From contig SCFE01000050.1 in the NCBI GenBank assembly GCA_004352715.1, positions 301,342 to 365,341 of the forward strand: DNA of 64,000 nt, given 5' to 3'. How positions within the stretch are numbered: position 1 is the stretch's first letter; every line of letters begins with the position of its first letter. The translations under genes were made by a program, and so were the position numbers. The DNA is from Hofstenia miamia (Eukaryota; Xenacoelomorpha; Acoela). Below, piece by piece: positions 21,923-33,042 of the stretch. A model generated the notes under the pieces. The model was not told the DNA's origin. It searched no databases and saw only the letters and a program-made list of their open reading frames with translations.

Positions 21923-21955
21923 CTGATGATGATTTTCGAATCGAAACCGGTTAAC
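21923..21955 (+). ncRNA. Hammerhead-ribozyme-like motif at PLE 3' end
   Basis: CTGATGA at 21923-21929 is followed by GATT-TTCG-AATC, a 4-bp stem with a TTCG loop, and then GAAAC at 21943-21947 and the palindrome AACCGGTT. This is the order of the conserved hammerhead core. Pairing of TTGTA upstream with TACAA downstream could form stem I. Penelope-like elements in other animals are known to carry hammerheads in their terminal repeats. One unpaired T at the base of stem II and the very short stem III leave activity uncertain. Confidence 0.5.
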
Positions 21956-21987
21956 ATTAAATTGAGTACAATAGTTTATATATATAT

Positions 21988-22987
21988 NNNNNNNNNNNNN
22001 NNNNNNNNNNNNNNNNNNNNNNNNNNNNNNNNNNNNNNNNNNNNNNNNNNNNNNNNNNNNNNNNNNNNNNNNNNNNNNNNNNNNNNNNNNNNNNNNNNNN
22101 NNNNNNNNNNNNNNNNNNNNNNNNNNNNNNNNNNNNNNNNNNNNNNNNNNNNNNNNNNNNNNNNNNNNNNNNNNNNNNNNNNNNNNNNNNNNNNNNNNNN
22201 NNNNNNNNNNNNNNNNNNNNNNNNNNNNNNNNNNNNNNNNNNNNNNNNNNNNNNNNNNNNNNNNNNNNNNNNNNNNNNNNNNNNNNNNNNNNNNNNNNNN
22301 NNNNNNNNNNNNNNNNNNNNNNNNNNNNNNNNNNNNNNNNNNNNNNNNNNNNNNNNNNNNNNNNNNNNNNNNNNNNNNNNNNNNNNNNNNNNNNNNNNNN
22401 NNNNNNNNNNNNNNNNNNNNNNNNNNNNNNNNNNNNNNNNNNNNNNNNNNNNNNNNNNNNNNNNNNNNNNNNNNNNNNNNNNNNNNNNNNNNNNNNNNNN
22501 NNNNNNNNNNNNNNNNNNNNNNNNNNNNNNNNNNNNNNNNNNNNNNNNNNNNNNNNNNNNNNNNNNNNNNNNNNNNNNNNNNNNNNNNNNNNNNNNNNNN
22601 NNNNNNNNNNNNNNNNNNNNNNNNNNNNNNNNNNNNNNNNNNNNNNNNNNNNNNNNNNNNNNNNNNNNNNNNNNNNNNNNNNNNNNNNNNNNNNNNNNNN
22701 NNNNNNNNNNNNNNNNNNNNNNNNNNNNNNNNNNNNNNNNNNNNNNNNNNNNNNNNNNNNNNNNNNNNNNNNNNNNNNNNNNNNNNNNNNNNNNNNNNNN
22801 NNNNNNNNNNNNNNNNNNNNNNNNNNNNNNNNNNNNNNNNNNNNNNNNNNNNNNNNNNNNNNNNNNNNNNNNNNNNNNNNNNNNNNNNNNNNNNNNNNNN
22901 NNNNNNNNNNNNNNNNNNNNNNNNNNNNNNNNNNNNNNNNNNNNNNNNNNNNNNNNNNNNNNNNNNNNNNNNNNNNNNNNNNNNNNN
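21988..22987. other. Assembly gap, 1000 N
   Basis: Flanked on the left by a TA tract and on the right by the inside of a Tc1 right end, so most of a Tc1 copy is probably hidden here. Confidence 0.95.
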
Positions 22988-23080
22988 CTTTTGATATTTC
23001 TTGTTCTGAAAATGATAGAGATAGATTAACAAATATTTCAACAAAAAGATTACTTGATGCTAAACTTTTGTCCAGCACTG
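22988..23080 (-). mobile_element. Tc1 right end, second copy
   Basis: Nearly identical to 3141-3233 of the complete Tc1 element, ending TTTTGTCCAGCACTG followed by TA. The remainder lies in the adjoining gap. Confidence 0.9.
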
Positions 23081-23435
23081 TATACATATATAAATTTAGA
23101 TAAAAGCATTCAAATAATTAACTAATTTGCTTTGTTTGTCAGGTTTGGCAATAATCAGTCTTCTATAGCTTTTTTCACTTTTTAGAGCAATTAGATTGAA
23201 TAAAGAGAGCTTTAAGGATTTGAAATCTGCAACAAAATGGGAAAAATGGTGAGATACTACTTATATTCTGTAACAAAAACTTTAAGCATGTTGATCTACT
23301 TTTAAATCTTTTTCAATTTGGCTCAAATTGCATCACAAGCAATGTTACAAGCATAAAACAAAAGGAAGTTGAGCAAGAAGGTATATTAAGGCCACCCTAA
23401 TATAGGTATATGTATATATATAATATAAATATATG

Positions 23436-23488
<53 letters not shown>

Positions 23489-23520
23489 TCCATATAGAAT
23501 TAATTTTATTTAAAATATAT
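23081..23520. repeat. Spacer with (TA)n / (TATG)n microsatellite
   Basis: No gene. From about 23405 to 23487 the sequence is a TA array with occasional TATG units, ending where repeat R1 resumes nearby. Confidence 0.8.
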
Positions 23521-23654
23521 AGCAGTAGCAAGAGGGTCCAAACGAATATGTTTGCACCTCAAAGCAGAAATTTAATAAAATCCCCACCTCACTGCTGCTT
23601 TAGGAATGTACAATGATAATTGACACAGAAGCTGAAATTTTCTTAGGCTTAATA

Positions 23655-24358
23655 TAGGCTATATCATGAAAAACGACCGCTGCGATTTTCCGACAGTAAA
23701 AAAATTTCTCATCAATTGTGACTAAGTTGGCTTTAGCAATTCTAGAAGTTAGTAGCTCAACCATATCTCTACAACGTTCAACACGAACTAACTTGTTCCG
23801 ATCCGATAAGCAATGAGGCACCCACTTCGTATGACACTATAGCTTGCCTAAGTCTTCATTGAGTATTCTTTCAACAATTGTGTGCGATATGTTGAGTTCG
23901 GCTGCAATGGAACGAAGAGTTAACAGCATCCACGTTATCATTTCTATTGTCACTTCTTGGTCTGCCACTGCCTTATTTTCTTTCAAAACTGTCCCGTGAC
24001 CGTTCTTTAAACTCCTGGCACCGTCTTCTTATTTACGAACACTCAAGCATTCTTCAGGCCAGGCTTTATTCATATACCGGTGAATTTGGGTAGCATTTAA
24101 ATTGCATCGTCGTAATGTTTCGATAAGAAATAGAAGTTTATCTTCTGTGCATTCCATATTGTGATTATGACGTGTGTTTTATTATGGCGTGATTATTAAC
24201 ACGTGTGAAGTGATTGTGTGTGTCTGTGTGTAATTATTTCATTTTCATTGTATGTGAGTTGGGTAAAAATAGCGTCATATGATTGGTGTTTGTATAATGC
24301 TTGTATGCATATAAATAAAAATATGCTTTCTGGCGGTCGTTTTTTATGATACAGCCTA
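23655..24358 (-). mobile_element. Mariner element, 704 bp, internally deleted
   Basis: Inverted ends start TAGGCTATATCATGAAAAA on the left and TAGGCTGTATCATAAAAAA on the reversed right, flanked by TA duplications at 23653-23654 and 24359-24360. Comparison with the empty copy at 368-369 confirms both boundaries. Its length is about half that of a full mariner. It retains only the N-terminal half of the transposase, so it is non-autonomous. Confidence 0.92.
23670..24157 (-). pseudogene. Mariner transposase, N-terminal half
   Basis: The start is probably the ATG at 24157 (MECTEDKLLFLIETLRRCNL). A helix-turn-helix follows, with LRSIAAELNISHTIVERILN, then KWVPHCLSDRNK and the first catalytic motif LVTIDEKFF (Asp present). 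One stop lies after the first helix block and another before KWVPHC. Everything from the second Asp on is deleted and replaced directly by the other terminal repeat. It is inactive. Confidence 0.85.
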
Positions 24359-25000
24359 TAAATATATTTCAAAATTTTAAAAAATTATAAATAATAAAGA
24401 TGTTGTTATTATTGGTGAAATTTTAATTCGCTAATGTAATGATCAAGATATCTAAAATTTGACTTTGGAAATACTCAAATATAATCTTAACTTTATAGAA
24501 AATATGACCTATATTTTTCTAATGACCCTTTCCACTTTCAAAATTCCAAAAATGTAACATATTTTAGTTCTTAAATTGAAATAAATCAATGAAATATTTC
24601 CAGATAAAGCTTGGGTTAGATTTTAAATCCTGACTATTTACATAACATTATGAACATCAAATGATACCGTAAAAGCCGGTTTACAATAATGGAGATATTT
24701 CATTCTGACTACTGTCATGAATTTCCCACAAATCAGGAGATGAAATTTTTTTCATAGTTGTCTTGAACAAAATTAAGATGTGTTAACAGGGTTATAGATT
24801 GATAATATTTTACAAGTTGATAACTGGTATATGTCTAATATTTTCAATAAAGAGGACTAACAGCTATGTAGAACCTATAAAAGCGGAACCATAAGTAAAC
24901 TGATTACTTGCAAGGATACATTGATAATTTGTAAGTTTATTTATTGAATGTCCTCAGCAGTATAATTAATGATCACCCAAAATACACGTAGGGGAAGTGT

Positions 25001-25386
25001 AGGGAATATGAGACCGTTATACTCATTTATCTGAATTGCATAAACAGGAATGCAGAATCTATGTGAGTACGATTTCAACTTGTGTTACATCCGCGGTACG
25101 GCAAATATAGTTGCGGATGCTCTAAGTCGGTCCATGCCCTCCATGCTGAATCTATTGGCGCATGAATTTATTCCTGAAAACAGTGTATTGGCCGNTTTAT
25201 CTGAATTGCATAAACAGGAATGCAGATACACACTAATCTGTTTTAACTATGCCTTCAGCGACCATTTGTATATCTAGGTACCATAATAATAGCTAAATTT
25301 TTTATACTTAATGAGATAATAGGCTTAGTGACGTCAGAGCTAGATAATCTCCAATTACCGACCTATGTAGGTAGCACGAGACTGCT
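25001..25386 (+). pseudogene. Ty3/gypsy pol fragment, RNase H end
   Basis: From about 25055 the frame reads CEYDFNLCYIRGTANIVADA and then LSRSMPS. The 'Y.RGxxNxVADALSR' block marks the end of RNase H in gypsy pol. The frame continues through a single N at 25195 to a stop after SDHLYI. The 30 bases TTTATCTGAATTGCATAAAC... occur both before (25027) and after (25196) the insert, and copy 1 at the window start has them only once. The N is therefore probably an overlap artefact. This lineage differs from the 43-50 kb elements, whose corresponding block reads HRKGTLHNNADFWTSLP. Confidence 0.75.
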
Positions 25387-25389
25387 TTA

Positions 25390-28350
25390 TTTTCAACCTA
25401 AATCTCAAGAAGTGCAGAGTAAAATATATTTTATTGGAAATACAAATACCTGTAAAGAATTTCATTTTCTAAAATAATTGGGTTTGATCAAAGCCAAGAT
25501 CAGTTTAAATTTTCACCAAAAATTTAATAATTTTCATCAAATAAAAATTGTTAGCATAATTTTTAATATCAATAAATTTCAAACTATAATATAACAGATA
25601 CAATGATGAAATAGGATTTCTTGAAAACAAAATTCCAAAAAATATTTTTAGGTGCACAATTCTTTTTCCATAGTTCTAAGCTATATTAATATTCATTCAT
25701 TGATTATATTAATGTTGCCGTGAACAGAGAAAAACCAAATTGCAATAGTTCAAGTGATAAAAAGCAAAACGAATATCAGAAGCATCAAAGGATCTCAGAG
25801 TTAGTGAGGCAACATTTACATTGTAAGAAATGGAAGAAAAATGGTTTTATCAAAAACTGTGAAGCATTGTGTATATGTAAAGCTCATTGCATGCAGATTG
25901 AGTTGGGCCAACATTAACAATTTAGTCTCACGAATCATTTCAAAGAAGCGGTCACTATTAGATAGTACTTCCATTGAATCATTAAGCGTACTTAATGAGC
26001 CTTTTTCTAACGGTCAATGGCTGTAGTATTTTCTATAATTTTATATTTTTTTATATTTTTGTATATATTTCGATTTATAACTTTTTTGAATATACTATTC
26101 TGCTCTGTTTTATGAGGTTATATCAGAATGCAAATTTACATTTTTGCCGGCCAACATGGCTAGAACCTGCCAGGCAGACTAAGTAAATTGACCCAATTAT
26201 TTCCTGCCTGTTCCAACTATGGTCTTGGCTGATGCGAAGAGTCGAGACTTTTTTGACAGACGTGCTATCGTAAACCCTGGCAGTATGAATGACCAATCGC
26301 TCTTTTAGCCAATGAAATCCCTGGTTTCCTCATATCCACTGTTTTTATTAAATGTGCATATATGTTATTGAAATTGACACTCCATTCTATTAACATATAA
26401 TCCTCCTCTGATTGGCATGCTAATTTCCACTTTTAATGCCAATTGTGTAATGCATATACAAATTCAATTTAAATATTGTCAAAATCTGAAAAAAAAACGT
26501 GTTTGGTTCGCTTTGCGGTTAGCAATAACTTAAGGCTTAAGTTAAGGTTGTGCGGCGAAGTTAGTCGAACGTATCTTAACTTTGCCATTAACTTAATAGC
26601 AGTGTGCGACAGGGGTAAGCCTTCTTGTTTAAATCCCTCTATTTCATTTTGTTGTAGAACATGTATTGATCTTACGTTTTAATTTATCACACAACACTTA
26701 CTGAACAATTAAATTCATCTTTCCTCTGTTTATGTTTAGTGGTGTGTAATTAAAATGAATCAAATTTCGTGAGATGTTATACCATTTCAGCAATGCCTAC
26801 ATTCAGTGATGACGCAAGTTGGGGGGAATGCAGCCTTAAAATCGATTTTTCAGAAAAAATCTCCCTAATTTTTTTAATTTATGCAGTAAAGATGCTGTTA
26901 TTTAGTCAATGTGACTTGCAATTATTGTAATTTGTCTCTAACCAACATTCGTTACGCCGCTACTGTCTGTATTTAAACTAAATGTTTTGAATCAAAAATA
27001 GAAAATATTTTAAATTCAAAGTAGTTTATATGAGATTATAAATTACATGTAATTAGTGAATTTCTATTGTAGAATTGAAGATGCTGTAGGCCTATAGAAG
27101 GATGTTTAATATGTAGAAATCAGATAAAAATCAATGTAGATAACACTACAAATTAAATGCGTAGGTAGATGTATATTATATTTTACAAACAACACAAAAC
27201 TTGAAGCAGTGACTCTGTCTGTTAAGAGGTAGCAGAAAGATAAGTTTCGATTAGACTAGGAAAAGACTTTAAAATTGCAAAAAATTATTAAAAATAAATG
27301 GACAGAGGTGGAATTGGAGAATGCTTGAAGACAGGAAATCGCAATGTTAACACTGAATAGAAAAAATTGGGATGTAGAAAATGGAAAAACTTACATTTGA
27401 ATGTAGTCAAACCCCTGGACAATAGAACTAATAACAACAACAGCTCGTAAAAATACAAATGTTAAATTCAAGTATTTGGACTTCATTCTTAATTATGATA
27501 CAGTATTTAAGCTAATCTAAGACTGTGAGTTTTTAAAAATCTATAAGTTTCCACACATCGTCTTTCTAATCTCTCAATAGGAGTTCGTATCAAAGTTATT
27601 TATTCAATCTTTCAATAACAAAAAGAATAGGTGTACATGATAACGCTATTGTTATTCCTAATATACCTGATTTTAATGACTAATTTGGTATTTAGGTACA
27701 AAAATATAGCAGTAAGTGAAATTTAATTTGTCACTTTGTACGTATGAATGTCTCACTCTGTATAATGGAACGGGCTACAAATGGGTGGCAAGAGTGTGTA
27801 TGTGTATCCCGAGAGATTTGAGGGACTCACTTATTCTGTTTTTTCATAATCTCTAATACTTATTTGCTCCAATCAAACAATTCGTTGCTTAGATTTTCTT
27901 ATCTATCTGTTGATCTTAATCTGGTTTTTAAATAAATATTATCCTTCTTACAAGCATCTCTAATTCTACAATAAAAAATCATTAATTAGATGCAATTTAT
28001 ATTCTTACATATACTACTTTCAATTGAAAATATTTTCTGTTTTTTTTGTATCACGTGGCTACTTTTCTGATAACTAGTGCAACACTTACAATTTTAATAA
28101 AATTTTGGATGCAATTTTAAAAACGATTAAATCCCTTCTAGGCGGTCATGCTAGCTACGGGCATGATGTTGAAGCTACGCACAAACGATTTTGAAATAGA
28201 AATGACTGAATTGAACCAAATCCCGTTTTACTGATTGCTCTTTGAAAAAATGTCAAATTTTGCTTCTGACCACTTTGATCAATTGAAACTTAAATATATT
28301 AGTTCTAAGAATTATACATGTACACGTAGCTCCTAATGTCGAACCATAGC
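25390..28350. other. About 3 kb with no recognisable gene
   Basis: AT-rich sequence with short open stretches (for example 25720-25917) that lack splice support or family resemblance. A CG-richer patch at about 26490-26620 contains the small palindrome TAACTTAAG-G-CTTAAGTTA (26526-26544). Confidence 0.35.
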
Positions 28351-28987
28351 ATATAGGCAATTCAAGATTTAACAATATCAGTAACGTAGGTTGCGCCTTT
28401 AAGCAAATGTATGTCATTATAATATAATTTTGCAGGACCCAGTAGCCAAGAAAAAAAGTAACGCTTAAAAAGATGGTATTGAACTAGTATCGGAAACAGG
28501 ACAGCCACAAGTGGGTTGGGACGAATGATGGTTTGTTTGGGTTGTCGCACTTTTTGTCGGCAACATTTTGGGCATAAGTATTAGCTCAATGGGTCGCTTT
28601 GGGTTGGATTTCCTGTCATTTCGACAGCTGATATTCACAAATTTATATCACAAAAATATTAGAGTTTCTCCCGAAATCAAGTGATTGATTTAATCTACTT
28701 GAAAATTTAATTTATCAGTATACATCACATTGAGGATGAAGGTAATCGAAGAAATTGAACTTGATAGTTATTTGAGAAGGGTTGGGTTGAATCAAGTTTT
28801 TGAATTTTTTTTTGGATTAGGTTATTTCAGCAAAATGTGAAAAAATGCAGCGCTGATTGGAAATATTGAAAATCGGAAAAAATATCATTCAAATTACATT
28901 TTCTTATAAAAATAAAGGTCAAAATTTCTAGGCATATACAATTGCTAAGCACTAAGGTACCAAAATATGTGGAAAAATTACAGATAG

Positions 28988-29857
28988 TTAGTTTGCGTTT
29001 TTACGAATTAATAGAAATAACATAGCAATTGGAAATATCAATTGGAAGGTAATAGTCCATAAAATTAGGAATGGAAATTCAATATAAGATTGGTAGCATT
29101 TTATACGGTTTTTCATGAAAGAAGTTGCTTGGAAGAGGTAATAAGTATCAAATATTTCAAACATCGAATGAAAGACACACTGATATCCAAATAATAAATG
29201 AATACTAGAATGCGATTCTATGCATTTTTCTTCATTGCATTCGATGTTTCTGCCTTCCCTGTATCTGACTGAAGAATGCCCTTGGTTCTTTCTTTTATTC
29301 ATCACAACAAGACCTGATATGTTCAATATTAACGCTGCGATAGAGATTGGCACTTGATATACATATTTGATAATAAGCAACTTTTCGTCCATGTGTTTCT
29401 TTCGCAATGCAATTTGTATAACTGACCTACAAATAAATGAAGCTGCAATCAGTGACATGAGGCAAAATCCTAAAACAGGTAAATCCTGCTTTCGAAATAT
29501 CCGAGGAAATAATGCTGCTAGAATGGTTTGATAAGCAAAAAATATGAAAACTAAATCCATGCAATGAAAAATTTTGAAACCACTCATTATATCCCAAAAT
29601 GTAAATAGAGCATTATTTGAAAAGCCATTTTCGAAGGGCAGCAGATCATCGCTCAAAATAAATGCGAACATTAACGCTGCATAGTATACACATAGAAGCA
29701 GCATTTGAGATGCTACAGCGAAATCTTTTCCATTTTGTGAACAGTTTTTATAAATTTTTAAAAATATAACCAAATGTTCACAAAAACATACGAAAAATAA
29801 AAATTCTTGGGTATCCACATACAAGAAGAAAGCTGTACTTATATCCAAGCAATTCAT
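28988..29857 (-). CDS. Intact 7-transmembrane receptor-like protein, 289 aa
   Basis: A single open frame runs from ATG 29857 to TAA 28988. Seven hydrophobic segments are visible at roughly residues 10-36, 47-70, 83-118, 126-150, 163-185, 220-246 and 259-284. A charged loop between segments 5 and 6 (KRKNQGHSSVRYREGRN) is probably cytoplasmic. The short N-terminus has no signal peptide. DRY and NPxxY signatures of rhodopsin-type receptors are not evident, so I place it only as an unclassified 7TM or chemoreceptor-like protein. The lack of introns and its small size fit lineage-specific receptor families. Two N-terminal fragments of the same family lie at 59.8 and 60.6 kb. Function is unknown; it would act at a membrane. 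Confidence 0.72.
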   Translation of the reverse strand: MNCLDISTAFFLYVDTQEFLFFVCFCEHLVIFLKIYKNCSQNGKDFAVASQMLLLCVYYAALMFAFILSDDLLPFENGFSNNALFTFWDIMSGFKIFHCMDLVFIFFAYQTILAALFPRIFRKQDLPVLGFCLMSLIAASFICRSVIQIALRKKHMDEKLLIIKYVYQVPISIAALILNISGLVVMNKRKNQGHSSVRYREGRNIECNEEKCIESHSSIHLLFGYQCVFHSMFEIFDTYYLFQATSFMKNRIKCYQSYIEFPFLILWTITFQLIFPIAMLFLLIRKNAN

Positions 29858-29859
29858 GC

Positions 29860-30480
29860 TTAAATGAATAGCAAATGTTTACATTCTGATAATTTGTTTC
29901 AAATATTTGTTTTTTGAAGAAATGTTTATTTATATTAGCGGCTCTTCTTAGACTAAGGTGTTTTCAAAATCCTGCAAATGCACATAAATGATTTGATTTC
30001 AATGTTTGGTGACTTCTTCAGTAAGAGCCACTCATAGGCAGCATTAAAGTCAAAAGAGCATTTAGGTCAAGAGACTACAATGTTGTTGATGGTTGGCAAA
30101 ACGTAAGTGCCCATTTCAAGTTGATAGAAAATATGAGGCGTCATTGAATGGAGATAAACGCTTTTTCTAAGGCCAAATTTTTTTAGTGAATTTTGTGCAA
30201 TTACAGTAGCTGATATTTAAGAGGCATATGAAAATATGACAGACAAAACAGATGCAAGCCAAATATAGATATGTTCTATTTTTCTTAAAACTTACATTTT
30301 CAGTTTCACAGACAGGTATTTTCATTACTTTTGACATTTTAGTTGTATTTAATCTGGTTTGCCATAAGTGTTCTAAAACTTTTTTACTTGGTAGGGGCGC
30401 ATATTGTTCTAAATTCTTAAAAAATTTGCAAGCAGCAACAACACAAAAAAACGTTTAATTTAGCTTTAGTAAGCAATTAT
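29860..30480. other. Upstream of 7TM gene, nothing else recognised
   Basis: Would contain the 7TM promoter. No clear TATA box or other feature can be assigned, and short open stretches look random. Confidence 0.3.
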
Positions 30481-30485
30481 TCATG

Positions 30486-31755
30486 TACACGGTGATTATA
30501 AAGTAACGCAAAATTTTAATTGGCTGCTATTTTTAGTAACACTGGAATTTCCAAAAAATTATTTTATAAATAGATTCACACATAATTGGCATTATTTCTT
30601 ACCAAAATGAATTGTCTTGATAAGCAAACTCGCATTGCAATAATAAGATGTTATTACAGGTCTGATTGTTCAGCCACAGCCGCATTAAGATTATATAAAC
30701 AAGAGCATGTTCCTATACTCAGAAATGACCCAATTTCCATCACAACAATTACACGGTTAGTGAAGAAATTCGAATAAGAAGGCACGGTATGCAACTTGCA
30801 AAGTGTGGAAGGCCATCTTTTGATGATGAAACAGTGTTCCAAGTGGACGATGAAATCAATAATCAGCAGAATTTATCTGGATTGTGATGCTCAAGCTCCC
30901 TTACAATTGCTTGTTCTCTTGGTATGCCACAAATTTCTGCTTGGAAGATTATTCGTCAACATCTTAAACTTAGAAGAGATTGGAATTTGCTCAACGCTTC
31001 CTTGAAAATGTGGTGAAAGTGATAACTTTTTCCCAAATGTTTTATGGAGTAATGAGGCTTATTTTTATCTAAATGGACATGTGTCAAATCGCAACTTTGT
31101 AATGTGGGATTCAGAGAACCCGAATGTTACAAGTGCTGTTCCATTGCATAGTCCAAAGGTTACTGTTTGGACAGGTTTCAATACAAAGTTCATAATGCCC
31201 CCTTATTTCTTTGAGGAAACAGTGAACCAAAGCAGCTATCTTGAAATGTTAAAAACTCATATGATACAGCATCTACCAAAGAGAAGAGATATCACATTTC
31301 AACAGGATGGTGCTCCACCGCATATTGCAGGTCCAGTAAAAAATTCACAAAACACATTTTTGGTGAAAGGTTATAAGCGGAGGTTTCCCTCAGAATTGTC
31401 CAGCCAGGTCTCCTGATCTAAACCCTGCTGATTTCTGGTTGTGAGGCGCATTAAAACAATGTTTATCTGCGAAGACCCTCCAATTTGGATGAAGTTAAAA
31501 CTTTAATAGCTGAAGAAATTGGAAAGGTAAATCAGGAAATATTGCTAAAGTCATGTTCCAATATTCTTGACAGATTACAACTGATCACTACTACTGGTGG
31601 TCATCATATAGAACATCTCTATAAAATTTATATATTTATTCATAAATGCCATGTTTTTGTGTATCACTTAAATATGAAATATTGTTTCTTTTATGATTTT
31701 TTGACTATTTAATTGGCTAAATATATTTTGCTTTACTTTATATACTCACCCTGTA
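30486..31755 (+). mobile_element. Mariner-like element, about 1270 bp
   Basis: The left end TACACGGTGATTATAAAGTA and the reversed right end TACAGGGTGAGTATATAAAGT are inverted copies, each starting with TA. Similar 'CAGGGTGATT' ends are typical of an invertebrate mariner/IS630-like group. The interior is a single plus-strand transposase pseudogene filling nearly the whole element. Confidence 0.85.
30607..31712 (+). pseudogene. Mariner-like transposase, decayed
   Basis: The likely start is the ATG at 30607 (MNCLDKQTRIAIIRCYYRSD), opening a helix-turn-helix region that breaks near 30777. The catalytic part reads LWSNEAYFYLNGHVSNRNF, where the first catalytic Asp (normally SDEAxF) is Asn (codon 31051-31053). 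It continues with VWTGF, IMPPYFFEETVNQSSYLEML and the second Asp in FQQDGAPPH (codon 31306-31308). The region of the third acidic residue is frameshifted after 31410. The end, LDEVKTLIAEEIGKVNQEIL, is typical. Frameshifts plus the Asp-to-Asn change make it inactive. It belongs to the same broad group as 4833-5425. Confidence 0.86.
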
Positions 31756-31759
31756 TGTT

Positions 31760-32105
31760 TACAAAACTAATCATAAATGGAATATATTGCTTCTTCCGGA
31801 GAGCTAATCTACATTTTATCTCGTGTAACCTGTTTGTTCGACAACGTCGCAGAAGAATAAGGAAATTCTGTGGGTGTTGACAATGTTGTTCTGTTTTCTC
31901 AAATTAATTTTTATATAGTTTATGCCGATAGAATTTTATATAAAATTATGTATTTTTCAATTCAGGACAAATGTGAAAAATGATTTTCAATGAATTAAGA
32001 AATTTTTGTCTGGTAGGCTGATTTGACTTTTGATTGCTAGCTGTAAGTGGAGAAAAATACACAAAACTAATAGAAATACATGAAAATTCGCCTTGCGTTA
32101 AGCTG
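31760..32105. other. Spacer, nothing recognised
   Basis: AT-rich sequence after the mariner-like element, with no assigned feature. Confidence 0.35.
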
Positions 32106-32110
32106 TACAT

Positions 32111-32395
32111 TAGAGAGTGATAATATAGCATAGACCCGAACCCGAACGATCTGAAAATTTGCTACTGGAACCCGACCCAACCCGAAACATAGACTCTGAT
32201 TAAAATAAACTCACGTCTTGCATCATTTTCTGATAAGGTAAACATAGCCATTAATTGATATTAATTAACGTCTAAGATCTTTTTCAAATGGTGTCAGTCA
32301 ATCTAAGGTTTATTTATGCCCGAATGCGGTGCAATCCTAAAATTTGATGCTCGAATCTGGATAGGGCTTAATAAGGTACCTGATCTCACTCTCTA
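32111..32395. mobile_element. Possible hAT-like MITE
   Basis: The left end TAGAGAGTGA and the right end TCACTCTCTA are inverted copies of 10 bases. Both ends have CCCGAACCCG / GGTACC-type subterminal sequence seen in hAT MITEs. No convincing 8-base target duplication was found, so the call is tentative. Confidence 0.45.
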
Positions 32396-32405
32396 GTGCG
32401 ATGAC

Positions 32406-32418
32406 AATGTATATATAT

Positions 32419-32452
<34 letters not shown>

Positions 32453-32568
32453 ATANNNNNNNNNNNNNNNNNNNNNNNNNNNNNNNNNNNNNNNNNNNNN
32501 NNNNNNNNNNNNNNNNNNNNNNNNNNNNNNNNNNNNNNNNNNNNNNNNNNNNNNNNNNNATATATATA

Positions 32569-32610
<42 letters not shown>
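32406..32610. repeat. (TA)n microsatellite with 104-N gap
   Basis: TA array on both sides of N at 32456-32559. An unresolved simple repeat; reading frames through it are artefacts. Confidence 0.95.
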
Positions 32611-32613
<3 letters not shown>

Positions 32614-32934
32614 GAACGAAATTAATGAAAGAAATTTATGTAATTACACAAAATGGGGTAGAATAAGAAATATAGAACGTTATAGATGATTTTATCTATT
32701 TGAAGTATAATCTACTAACAACAATGCGAATTCAGACATGTTGGAGTCGATGCATCATTTTCTCTTAAATTTGATTAATTTTTTTTCAAATATTGTTATT
32801 CCTTTATGTAGATTAGGACTAGAATGACACAACAATTATGAATCCTTGCAGCCTTTGAGTCAATTTCTGTTGTTTTGTAACACTGTAATTATTGTAATCA
32901 GTAAATTTTGAAATTCAAAAATAGAATTCCTTAA

Positions 32935-33042
32935 CCGGATTTTAACCTGATTAACAGGCTCCTGCAAATTAATCGGCTTTAACCCGACCGGCTTAACCGG
33001 ATTTAACCTGATCGGATTAACCGGACCGGATCCAGCACTATT
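32935..33042. repeat. Clustered TTAACCGG motifs, hAT-like end
   Basis: Variants of AACCGGATTTAACC and GATCGGATTAACCGG are packed into about 100 bases ending CCGGATCCAGCACTA. Reversed, this begins with a TAGTGCTGGATCC end, as in hAT elements with subterminal transposase-binding repeats. The opposite end was not found, so this may be a truncated MITE. Confidence 0.5.

Larger units (their letters stand above)
23521..24718 (+). repeat. Dispersed repeat R1, copy 2, carrying a mariner
   Basis: Begins AGCAGTAGCA and matches 236-726, interrupted by the element at 23655-24358. The match resumes at AATATATTTCAAAATTTT and ends near ACTGTCAT. This gives an occupied/empty site pair within one window. Confidence 0.85.

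Noticed and set aside
26526-26544. Palindrome TAACTTAAG-G-CTTAAGTTA
   Set aside because: Nine-base arms in AT-rich DNA occur by chance, and nothing nearby suggests an operator or ribozyme.
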